A stretch of DNA of 5,323 bases from Rhizobiaceae bacterium (GTDB lineage Bacteria > Pseudomonadota > Alphaproteobacteria > Rhizobiales > Rhizobiaceae): contig JAGWJK010000389.1 of assembly GCA_028865845.1 (NCBI GenBank), positions 1 to 5,323 of the forward strand, given 5' to 3'. Below the pieces are notes generated by a model. The model saw nothing but the letters and a program-made list of their open reading frames with translations, searched no databases and was not told where the DNA came from. This document shows positions 1 through 5,323 of the stretch, in pieces; position 1 is the first letter of the stretch; every line of letters begins with the position of its first letter. The translations under genes and the position numbers were made by a program.

Positions 1-1417
1 CATCTGCCTCGCGGACGCCCTGGGTGTAAGTTGCGAGCGTTTCGCGATCGGCGTCGCTCAGGTCCCCCTTGATATCGACGGTGTTCGTCGCATAGCGATG
101 CGGTTCATAGGGACCATGGCCCTGTAGCGTAACCGCGAAGAAGAAGAACGGCCGGTCCATTGCATCGCCCTCGCGCATGATCTCCTTCATCAGGGAATCG
201 TCCGAGGCGAAAGAGCCGCGCTTGTCCATCGGCGGCATGGTTTCTTCAGTGCGGAATTCTTCGAAGCCGAAGGCGCGATAGACCTCGTTGCGGTTCCAGA
301 ACCAGCCGCTGAAAGGATGGATGGCGCGCGCCGCATAACCCTCGCCGCGAAAGAAGGTTGCGAGCGAGGGCATCGGCCGGCGAACATATTGTTGATAGGG
401 GATGCTGCCATAGGGCAGGAAGGCGTTGGAGAAGCCTGTCAGTGCCTCGAACTCGACATTGGCGGTCATGCCGCCGAATTCGGGTGAAAAGACATAGCCG
501 GCCTCGGCTGCCCGAATGTTCGGCATCGGATCGGGCGTGAAGGTCAGCTTGGATAGCCGGGTCGGGTCCCAGAAGGATTCGCTCATCAGCATGATCACAT
601 CGGGCTTTTCGCGCGGTCCGGGCAGATAGGCGTAGTTGCGGGCCGGGATGGCGTCTATCGCCTGCTGGCCGTAGCCGGCCGGCGTCGGGACATGTGCCAT
701 CGGCAGGTTCAGCGAGAAGGCGATGATGAAGCCGTTATAGCTGTAGTTTTCCTTCTGGTCCCATACGATCGGGATGATGCGCAGCTTCTCGCGGATATAG
801 GAATATTGCGTCGGATCCATCTGAGAGACGAAGATTGCAAACAGCGGCAGGCAGATCGACAAGCGGGTGAGGCGTCCCCTGCGCGACAGCGGCGCAGCGC
901 GACGCCAGGCATAGCGCCAGAACAGGACGAGGCCAGTGCTTGCAAGGACGATTCCCAAGGCCAGCGCCAGCGCGCTCCAGGGGCGTTCGCGCACCATCAC
1001 GGGCATCAGCTCCATGATCTGGCGGGCGAAGAGGAAGTCCGAAGGATAAAGCGGATCCGAGAGATAGTGCTGTTTCTGGCTGGAAACGAAGGCAGGGATC
1101 AGAACCAGCGGCGCGACAATCAGTATCGACTGGTGTGCGCGGCCGAAGGCGGCATCGAGCGTCAGCATCAGCACCATAAGGATGCCGACGGTGGTGAAGC
1201 CCGGATGGATCGGCGAAATGAAATAGTCCGGGAGATCCACAAGCGAGCCGCGCGCTACCCATTCGACCGCGATGACGATCAGCAGCGCCAGCAGGAATGT
1301 GAGGAGGAGGCTGAGAATATTGCGGAGCGCTGTCGAGCGATGCCTGGCAATGGCGAACCGCTGGATTATACTCGCTTTGGTTGCCGATGACGCGGTACTG
1401 GGTATTGACGCAACCAC
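1..1417 (-). CDS. LTA synthase-like membrane phosphoglycerol transferase (sulfatase fold), C-terminus cut by window edge
   Basis: The minus strand reads open for 472 codons from a GTG start and runs off the left edge. Five hydrophobic segments (about residues 34-54, 74-92, 97-112, 147-169, 184-199) precede a large periplasmic domain, the topology of LtaS-type enzymes. Family motifs visible: SESFWDPTRLS with metal-ligand Glu280; GGMTANVEFEALTG with the probable nucleophile Thr318; GWFWNRNEVYRAFG with substrate-binding Trp374 and Arg376; QGHGPYE with His434. These correspond to E255, T300, W354, R356 and H416 of Staphylococcus LtaS. The final Asp-His metal pair would lie beyond the edge; about 150-200 residues are missing. 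Family members move phosphoglycerol (or phosphoethanolamine) from phospholipid to a periplasmic or surface acceptor, releasing diacylglycerol. In rhizobia a plausible acceptor is periplasmic cyclic beta-glucan (CgmB/OpgB-like role), but the acceptor cannot be read from sequence. The gene diverges from nadE across a PHO box. Family assignment is confident; substrate is inference. Confidence 0.9.
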   Translation of the reverse strand, partial: MVASIPSTASSATKASIIQRFAIARHRSTALRNILSLLLTFLLALLIVIAVEWVARGSLVDLPDYFISPIHPGFTTVGILMVLMLTLDAAFGRAHQSILIVAPLVLIPAFVSSQKQHYLSDPLYPSDFLFARQIMELMPVMVRERPWSALALALGIVLASTGLVLFWRYAWRRAAPLSRRGRLTRLSICLPLFAIFVSQMDPTQYSYIREKLRIIPIVWDQKENYSYNGFIIAFSLNLPMAHVPTPAGYGQQAIDAIPARNYAYLPGPREKPDVIMLMSESFWDPTRLSKLTFTPDPMPNIRAAEAGYVFSPEFGGMTANVEFEALTGFSNAFLPYGSIPYQQYVRRPMPSLATFFRGEGYAARAIHPFSGWFWNRNEVYRAFGFEEFRTEETMPPMDKRGSFASDDSLMKEIMREGDAMDRPFFFFAVTLQGHGPYEPHRYATNTVDIKGDLSDADRETLATYTQGVREAD

Positions 1418-1421
1418 CGGT

Positions 1422-1427
1422 CTCTCC
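1422..1427 (-). promoter_or_regulatory. Ribosome binding site fixing the GTG start of the LTA synthase-like gene
   Basis: On the minus strand GGAGAG ends four bases before GTG at 1417-1415 (six bases counted from the GGAG core). An in-frame stop (TAA, 1435-1433) lies only five sense codons upstream. No in-frame ATG occurs before the first membrane segment, so this GTG is the best start. Confidence 0.6.
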
Positions 1428-1429
1428 GA

Positions 1430-1447
1430 CTTTTATGCGATTTTCAT
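1430..1447 (+). promoter_or_regulatory. Two weaker upstream PHO half-sites in phase with the main box
   Basis: CTTTTAT (1430-1436) and TTTTCAT (1441-1447) each match CTGTCAT at five of seven bases. They sit exactly 22 and 11 bp upstream of the first strong repeat. Together with the main box they make a four-repeat array of constant 11-bp phase, like the multi-box arrays of strongly PhoB-dependent promoters such as E. coli pstS. Binding to these weak repeats is inferred; the leftmost lies in the presumed leader of the divergent gene. Confidence 0.4.
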
Positions 1448-1472
1448 ATAACTGTCACATCTCTGTCATGAA
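1445..1472 (-). promoter_or_regulatory. Candidate promoter of the LTA synthase-like gene, overlapping the PHO box
   Basis: On the minus strand TTCATG (1472-1467, three of six matches to TTGACA) and TATATG (1450-1445, four of six to TATAAT) are separated by 16 bases. Transcription would start near 1438, giving a leader of about 20 nt that just contains the ribosome binding site. The PHO box at 1452-1469 fills the spacer between the two hexamers, so bound PhoB would be expected to block RNA polymerase here. The hexamers are weak, so this is only a candidate. Confidence 0.25.
1452..1469 (+). promoter_or_regulatory. PHO box (PhoB binding site)
   Basis: CTGTCACATCTCTGTCAT consists of two 7-bp direct repeats, CTGTCAC and CTGTCAT, separated by four A/T-rich bases. 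This is the PHO box format of enterobacteria and rhizobia: CTGTCAT, four bases, CTGTCAT, with an 11-bp period. Only one repeat base departs from the consensus, and it departs to C, which is common at that place. The repeat direction points towards nadE on the plus strand. The usual -10 place about ten bases downstream (1480-1485, TGAATT) is a poor match to TATAAT, so activation of nadE from here is not certain. Confidence 0.75.
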
Positions 1473-1548
1473 CGCGGGATGAATTGCAAGGGTTCCTTAG
1501 TATTATTGCGCCGGTCAAAAGCGGCTTCCCTCAGCGTCGGCGGCTTTG

Positions 1549-1574
1549 AACCGCGATGACGACCGAAGGCGGTT
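1549..1574 (+). other. Inverted repeat in the nadE leader
   Basis: AACCGC (1549-1554) and GCGGTT (1569-1574) form a perfect 6-bp stem with a 14-base loop, ending 24 bases before the nadE start codon. There is no U-tract, so it is not an intrinsic terminator. The rest of 1473-1598 holds no gene and no well-spaced promoter that I can support. Confidence 0.25.
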
Positions 1575-1598
1575 GCGGAACGAAGGGACCATCGCTAA

Positions 1599-3287
1599 AT
1601 GTATGGCATGACAGAACAAAGCCCCATCACCCACACCATCCGCATCGCCGTTGCCCAGCTCAATCCGACGGTTGGCGATGTCGTCGGCAACCTTGCCAAG
1701 GCACGCGAAGCGCGGGCGGAGGCGGCTCGCGAGGGCGCTCACGTCGTTCTCTTCACCGAGCTGTTCATTTCCGGCTATCCGCCGGAAGACCTGGTGTTGA
1801 AACCGGCCTTTCTGCGCGCGTGCTGGAAGGCGGTGGAGAGCCTCGCGGCCGACACAGCCGACGGCGGCCCCGGCGTCATCATCGGTGTTCCCCGGCAGGC
1901 CGAAACCGGGCGCCATAACTCCGTTGCAGTGTTGGACGGCGGCAAGATCATCTTCCTGAGGGATAAGGTCGATCTGCCGAACTATGGCGAATTCGACGAG
2001 AAGCGCGTCTTCGACGAGGGCACGATTTCAGGACCGGTGAATTTCCGCGGCGTCCGGTTGGGTATTCCGATCTGCGAGGAAATCTGGAACGATCTCGGCA
2101 TATGCGAGACGCTGAAGGAAAGCGGCGCAGAGCTTCTGCTGGTGCCGAACGGCTCTCCCTATTATCGCGGCAAGGTCGATGTCCGCCATCAGGTGGCGTT
2201 ACGTCAGGTCATCGAGACCGGCCTGCCGCTGATTTTCGCAGCACAGGTCGGCGGGCAGGATGAACTTGTCTTTGATGGCGCCAGCTTCGCTTTCAATGCC
2301 GACAAGTCGCTGGCCTTCCAGATGAGCCAGTTCGAGACCGCGATCGCGGTGACGACGTGGAAGAAGAATAGCGACGGCTGGCACTGCGTCGAAGGTCCGA
2401 TGGTGCATATTCCCGAAGGCGAAGAGGCCGATTATCGCGCCTGCCTGCTGGGTTTTCGCGACTACGTCAACAAGAACGGTTTCAAGTCCGTTGTCCTCGG
2501 CCTGTCCGGCGGTATCGATTCGGCGATCTGCGCTGCCATTGCGGTCGACGCGATCGGCGAGGAGCGAGTGCGCACGGTCATGCTGCCCTATCGCTATACG
2601 TCTGAGGATTCGCTGAAGGACGCCGCCGACTGCGCCAAGGCGCTGGGCTGCGGCTACGACATCGTACCGATCGAGGAACCGGTCGCCGGTTTCAGCTCCG
2701 CGCTGTCCGATCTGTTCGAGGGGACCGACAGCGGCATTACCGAAGAGAACCTGCAGAGCCGTGCGCGCGGTACCATCCTCATGGCCATCTCCAACAAATT
2801 TGGCTCGATGGTGGTGACGACAGGCAACAAGTCGGAGATGTCGGTCGGCTACGCGACGCTTTATGGCGACATGAACGGCGGTTTCAATCCGATCAAAGAT
2901 TTGTACAAGATGCAGGTCTATGCGCTGTCGCGCTGGCGCAACCTGCATGTGCCGCCGGGCGCGCTTGGCCCTTCCGGCGAGGTGATCCCACACAATATCA
3001 TCGACAAGGCGCCGTCGGCCGAATTGCGTCCGAACCAAACGGACCAGGATTCGCTGCCGCCCTATCCGGTTCTGGACGATATCCTTGAATGCCTGGTGGA
3101 GAAGGAGATGGCGGTCGAGGAGATCGTCGCACGCGGCCATGACGTCGCCACCGTCCATCGCGTCGAACATCTGCTTTATCTCGCCGAGTACAAGCGCCGC
3201 CAGTCGGCCCCCGGCGTGAAGATCACCAAGAAGAATTTCGGCCGCGACCGGCGCTATCCGATCACCAACCGGTTCAGGGATCGGTGA
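1599..3287 (+). CDS. nadE: Glutamine-dependent NAD+ synthetase
   Basis: This 562-residue protein makes NAD+ in the cytoplasm from deamido-NAD+ (NaAD), ATP and glutamine, the last step of de novo and salvage NAD synthesis (EC 6.3.5.1). Residues about 14-280 form a nitrilase-type glutaminase domain with the Glu-Lys-Cys triad visible: Glu54 in LFTELFISGY, Lys123 in LRDKVDLPNYGEF, Cys159 in GIPICEEIWND. Residues about 285-545 form the synthetase domain, with the ATP-binding P-loop SGGIDS at 303-308, TTGNKSEMSVGY at 407-418, and LRPNQTDQDSLPPY at 476-489. The length fits the short bacterial two-domain form. ATG 1599 is preceded by AAGGGA (1583-1588) at ten bases; an in-frame ATG at 1608 (MTEQSP) would give 559 residues and resembles a natural N-terminus, but its spacing to that site is poor. 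Only 30 bp separate nadE from the downstream propeller gene. Both domains look intact. Confidence 0.97.
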   Translation: MYGMTEQSPITHTIRIAVAQLNPTVGDVVGNLAKAREARAEAAREGAHVVLFTELFISGYPPEDLVLKPAFLRACWKAVESLAADTADGGPGVIIGVPRQAETGRHNSVAVLDGGKIIFLRDKVDLPNYGEFDEKRVFDEGTISGPVNFRGVRLGIPICEEIWNDLGICETLKESGAELLLVPNGSPYYRGKVDVRHQVALRQVIETGLPLIFAAQVGGQDELVFDGASFAFNADKSLAFQMSQFETAIAVTTWKKNSDGWHCVEGPMVHIPEGEEADYRACLLGFRDYVNKNGFKSVVLGLSGGIDSAICAAIAVDAIGEERVRTVMLPYRYTSEDSLKDAADCAKALGCGYDIVPIEEPVAGFSSALSDLFEGTDSGITEENLQSRARGTILMAISNKFGSMVVTTGNKSEMSVGYATLYGDMNGGFNPIKDLYKMQVYALSRWRNLHVPPGALGPSGEVIPHNIIDKAPSAELRPNQTDQDSLPPYPVLDDILECLVEKEMAVEEIVARGHDVATVHRVEHLLYLAEYKRRQSAPGVKITKKNFGRDRRYPITNRFRDR

Positions 3288-3313
3288 TCTCCGCTCGTCG
3301 CGGCAGGCGGAGG
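3288..3313 (+). promoter_or_regulatory. Hairpin covering the propeller gene's ribosome binding site; candidate translational coupling element
   Basis: CTCCGC (3289-3294) pairs perfectly with GCGGAG (3307-3312), with possible G-U pairs on both sides and a 12-base loop. The right arm holds most of the Shine-Dalgarno sequence GGAGGA (3309-3314). The left arm begins two bases after the nadE stop codon (3285-3287), so a ribosome ending on nadE would open it. The pairing is seen; the coupling role is inference. Confidence 0.4.
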
Positions 3314-3317
3314 AACC

Positions 3318-4145
3318 ATGCGCAGCTCAGTCGAAATCTTTAACATCCGGACGGGTGCATCCCGCATCGTCTGGCAGACGGATCGTCTCGTCGAAGCGCC
3401 GAACTTTTCGCCGGATGGCAGCTATCTGCTGCTGAACGGCGACGGGCTGCTTTACCGATTGCCGCTTAACGGCAAGGCGGAACCGATTCAAGTGGACACC
3501 GGCTTTGCCGTTCGTTGCAACAACGACCACGGGATTTCGCCGGATGGCCGCTTCATTGCCATTTCCGACAAGACGGAACACGACAAGTCCTGCATTTACG
3601 TGCTGCCCGCAGAGGGCGGCATACCGCGCCAGGTAACGACCAACCTGCCGTCCTACTGGCATGGCTGGTCGCCGGATGGGCAGCGTTTCTCCTATTGCGG
3701 CATTCGCGGCGATCTCTTCGACATCTACACGATCTCCATCGACGGAGGCGAAGAGACGAGGCTGACACATGGCGAGGGCCGCAACGACGGCCCCGATTTT
3801 TCTGCGGACGGCCAGTGGATCTATTTCAATTCGAGCCGCACCGGCCTGATGCAGATCTGGCGCATTCATCCCGACGGCACCGGTCTCCAGCAGGTGACAA
3901 GCGACAATTTCGGTAACTGGTTCGCGCATCCGTCGCCGAAGAACGACAAGGTCGTGCTGATCTCCTACGATCCGGACGTCTTCGATCATCCGCGCGATCT
4001 GAATGTGCGGCTGCGGCTGATGGATATGGATGGCGGCAACCTGATAACCTTGTTCGAGCTTTTCGGCGGGCAGGGCACGATCAACGTCCCGAACTGGTCG
4101 CCTGACGGTGATGAGTTTGCCTATGTGCGTTACGAGCCGGCGTGA
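3318..4145 (+). CDS. PD40/TolB-like beta-propeller protein, cytoplasmic
   Basis: This 275-residue protein is built almost entirely of PD40 (TolB-type) beta-propeller repeats. The family signature recurs as SPDG at 31-34, SPDG at 74-77, SPDG at 118-121, SADG at 162-165, a degenerate SPKND at 206-210, and SPDG at 261-264, which gives about six blades. The spacing is 43-44 residues for the first five and 55 for the last. No signal peptide or membrane segment is visible at the N-terminus (MRSSVEIFNIRTG), unlike periplasmic TolB, so a cytoplasmic place is likely. No catalytic domain is attached; such propellers usually bind proteins or small ligands, and the ligand here is unknown. The start has GGAGGA (3309-3314) close upstream. 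It lies 30 bp after nadE in the same reading frame, with no terminator between, so cotranscription is likely. A functional tie to NAD synthesis is suggested only by position. Confidence 0.85.
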   Translation: MRSSVEIFNIRTGASRIVWQTDRLVEAPNFSPDGSYLLLNGDGLLYRLPLNGKAEPIQVDTGFAVRCNNDHGISPDGRFIAISDKTEHDKSCIYVLPAEGGIPRQVTTNLPSYWHGWSPDGQRFSYCGIRGDLFDIYTISIDGGEETRLTHGEGRNDGPDFSADGQWIYFNSSRTGLMQIWRIHPDGTGLQQVTSDNFGNWFAHPSPKNDKVVLISYDPDVFDHPRDLNVRLRLMDMDGGNLITLFELFGGQGTINVPNWSPDGDEFAYVRYEPA

Positions 4146-4181
4146 CGCTCTGGACAGCTGACGCGTGGCTTTGCTAAGCTC

Positions 4182-4210
4182 CGGATCGTTCGCAGGGCGC
4201 ATCCGATCCG
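4182..4210 (+). other. Inverted repeat downstream of the propeller gene
   Basis: CGGATCG (4182-4188) and CGATCCG (4204-4210) form a perfect 7-bp stem with a 15-base loop, 36 bases after the stop codon. No U-tract follows, so an intrinsic terminator is not supported. It may be an operator, an mRNA 3'-end stabilising hairpin or chance. Confidence 0.3.
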
Positions 4211-4237
4211 CGGGAAGGGCAAGGCCCACCTGATGCA

Positions 4238-4243
4238 TACAAT
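4238..4243 (+). promoter_or_regulatory. Candidate -10 element for the ankyrin gene
   Basis: TACAAT matches TATAAT at five of six bases and lies in the only A/T-rich stretch of the gap. No convincing -35 is found 16-18 bases upstream. Transcription would start near 4250, leaving a leader of about 60 nt that includes the whole anti-Shine-Dalgarno tract. Confidence 0.25.
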
Positions 4244-4256
4244 ATGAGACTGCCAC

Positions 4257-4306
4257 ACCTCTTTTCAGTCTGTGGGCGCGGATACCGGACGTCAATGAAA
4301 GGAGGT
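4257..4306 (+). promoter_or_regulatory. Candidate Shine-Dalgarno-sequestering helix in the ankyrin gene leader
   Basis: ACCTCTTTTCA (4257-4267) can pair with TGAAAGGAGGT (4296-4306) along all 11 positions: ten Watson-Crick pairs and one G-U pair. The right strand includes the entire Shine-Dalgarno sequence AAAGGAGGT (4298-4306), which sits five bases before the ATG at 4312. The enclosed loop is 28 bases. A competing 6-bp hairpin, AGACTG (4247-4252) with CAGTCT (4266-4271), would hold two bases of the left strand and place the rest in its loop. This could be a translational switch, but folding energy was not computed and no known riboswitch class is recognised. Confidence 0.35.
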
Positions 4307-4311
4307 CGTTT

Positions 4312-5323
4312 ATGACCACACGCCCTTTGGCTGGCAATGCCAGTCTCGATTCCCTGAAAAAACAGGCGAAGGCCTTTTTGAAGTCGGTTCGATCCGGCGA
4401 TGCTTCGGCGCTGAGCCGTATAGCCCCGTATTTCTCCAGCCCGGATAGTGTCGGGCTTCAGGACATTCAGCTGGTTCTTTCCCGAGAACACGGCTTTTCG
4501 AGCTGGACCAAGCTCAAGACGCATCTCGAAAGCGCAAGGCCGCGGGATCTGGCACGTGACCAGCTGGCCAACCGCTTCCTGTCCCTGGTGACGGTTTCCT
4601 ATTTCTCCGAAATACCGGCCGATCCCGAGCGTTTCGATGAAGCGGCACAGCTGCTCGTCGACCATCCGGAGATTGCCACCGACAGCATCCATGTCGCGGC
4701 AGCCCTGGGCGACGGCGTCGCCGTGGCGCGCTGGCTTGATCGGCAGCCGCGACTTCTGGAGCGGGCGGGTGGCCCCTGCGATTGGCCGGCGCTGCTTTAT
4801 GCCGCCTACGCGAGACTGCCGGGCCGCTCCAGCCTGCCTGCCGCGCGGGTCCTGATCGAGCGCGGCGCCAATCCCAATGCGTTCTTCTGGGATCACGGTC
4901 AGTATCGGTTTACGGCGTTGACCGGCGTGTTCGGCGAGGGCGAGGCTGGGAAGATCAGGCAGCCACAACATCCAGACTACGTGGCGTTTGCACGGTTGCT
5001 GCTCCATGCGGGGGCGAACGCCAATGACAGCCAGGCGCTCTACAACCGGATGTTCGAACCTGATAATTCCTGCCTGGAGCTGCTGCTGGAGTACGGCCTT
5101 TCCGCCGATGACCGGAACAATTGGCTTGTGCGCGAAGACGGCAATCTGGTGGTGAATTCGCAGACGGTATTCGACTATCAGCTCGCCTGGGCGTCGGAGA
5201 AACGCATGGCGGAACGCGTCCGATTGCTGGTGGAACACGGAGCCGACGTCCATCGCAAGGTCAACGGCAGGACGCCTTATGAATGGGCGAGGCTCGGGGG
5301 CAACGCGGAACTGGCACAGTACC
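4312..5323 (+). CDS. Ankyrin-repeat protein with N-terminal helical module, C-terminus cut by window edge
   Basis: The frame is open from ATG 4312 to the right edge: 337 residues without a stop. The start is fixed by a near-perfect ribosome binding site AAAGGAGGT five bases upstream. Residues about 10-73 form a charged helical module: SLKKQAKAFLKSVRSGD, then LQDIQLVLSREHGF and SSWTKLKTHLE. A module of this kind is found at the N-terminus of many bacterial ankyrin proteins. Ankyrin-type units follow: HVAAALGDGVAVARWLD (127-143), ARVLIERGANPNA (178-190), ARLLLHAGANAND (227-239), LELLLEYGLSADD (255-267) and VRLLVEHGADVHRK (303-316), then GRTPYEWARLGGNAELAQY (319-337). Repeats are degenerate, with longer linkers than the 33-residue norm. 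There is no signal peptide or membrane segment, so it is probably cytoplasmic. Ankyrin repeats bind proteins; the partner is unknown. The 166-bp gap suggests its own transcription unit. Confidence 0.85.
   Translation, partial: MTTRPLAGNASLDSLKKQAKAFLKSVRSGDASALSRIAPYFSSPDSVGLQDIQLVLSREHGFSSWTKLKTHLESARPRDLARDQLANRFLSLVTVSYFSEIPADPERFDEAAQLLVDHPEIATDSIHVAAALGDGVAVARWLDRQPRLLERAGGPCDWPALLYAAYARLPGRSSLPAARVLIERGANPNAFFWDHGQYRFTALTGVFGEGEAGKIRQPQHPDYVAFARLLLHAGANANDSQALYNRMFEPDNSCLELLLEYGLSADDRNNWLVREDGNLVVNSQTVFDYQLAWASEKRMAERVRLLVEHGADVHRKVNGRTPYEWARLGGNAELAQY

Noticed and set aside
692..1390. Plus-strand open frame of 232 codons opposite the LTA synthase-like gene
   Set aside because: It has a low-complexity composition rich in Arg, Gln, Asp and Glu, typical of antisense frames in GC-rich DNA. 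The minus strand carries clear family motifs over the same bases.
1501..1506. TATTAT as a -10 element for nadE
   Set aside because: It matches TATAAT at five of six bases, but no acceptable -35 lies 16-18 bases upstream, and it is about 30 bases beyond the PHO box, too far for a normal PhoB-activated promoter.
1556..1918. Plus-strand open frame of 120 codons overlapping the start of nadE
   Set aside because: It is out of frame with the conserved glutaminase domain, has a His/Arg/Gly-rich composition and has no good ribosome binding site.
2199..3170. Minus-strand open frame of 323 codons opposite nadE
   Set aside because: It lies wholly within the conserved nadE synthetase domain, has no recognisable motif, and is explained by the codon bias of nadE.
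4217..4227. GGGC-AAG-GCCC hairpin as a terminator after the propeller gene
   Set aside because: The stem is only 4 bp and no U-tract follows.
3327..4337. Minus-strand open frame of 336 codons opposite the propeller gene
   Set aside because: It is the antisense shadow of the PD40 repeats, with no domain and an Arg/Val/Ala-rich composition.
4174..5253. Minus-strand open frame of 359 codons opposite the ankyrin gene
   Set aside because: The plus strand here encodes recognisable ankyrin repeats with a strong ribosome binding site; the minus frame shows no family motif.

Overview
The window looks like chromosomal DNA of an alphaproteobacterium of the Rhizobium/Agrobacterium/Sinorhizobium group. 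The reasons are its high GC content, strong GC bias at third codon positions, the type of glutamine-dependent NAD+ synthetase, and a proteobacterial LTA-synthase-like membrane enzyme carrying the 'YLSDPLYPSDFLFARQ' loop. The genus assignment is inference from these features, not from a database match. No RNA gene, insertion sequence, CRISPR array or long repeat is visible.

Layout. Positions 1-1417 (minus strand) hold the first 472 residues of a five-helix membrane protein with a periplasmic LtaS/OpgB-type phosphoglycerol transferase domain; its C-terminus lies beyond the left edge. A divergent intergenic region follows (1418-1598). Its main feature is a near-consensus PHO box at 1452-1469, preceded by two weaker half-sites at the same 11-bp phase. 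On the plus strand come nadE (1599-3287) and, after only 30 bp, a six-repeat PD40/TolB-like beta-propeller protein (3318-4145), probably in one operon. A 166-bp gap (4146-4311) contains a weak promoter candidate and a leader in which the Shine-Dalgarno sequence can pair with an upstream pyrimidine tract. The window ends inside an ankyrin-repeat protein (4312-5323) that has a strong ribosome binding site and an N-terminal helical module.

How the parts may work together. The clearest regulatory statement is that PhoB probably binds between the phosphoglycerol transferase gene and nadE. The repeats are oriented towards nadE. They also fall in the spacer of a candidate promoter for the transferase, so PhoB could activate one side, repress the other, or both. 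A link between phosphate supply and an enzyme that moves phosphoglycerol head groups and releases diacylglycerol makes biological sense, but the direction of control is not settled by sequence. The propeller gene's ribosome binding site lies in a short hairpin whose left arm starts two bases after the nadE stop, which fits translational coupling to nadE. The ankyrin gene looks like a separate unit. I see no obvious new multi-gene system; the novelty, if any, is in the regulation.
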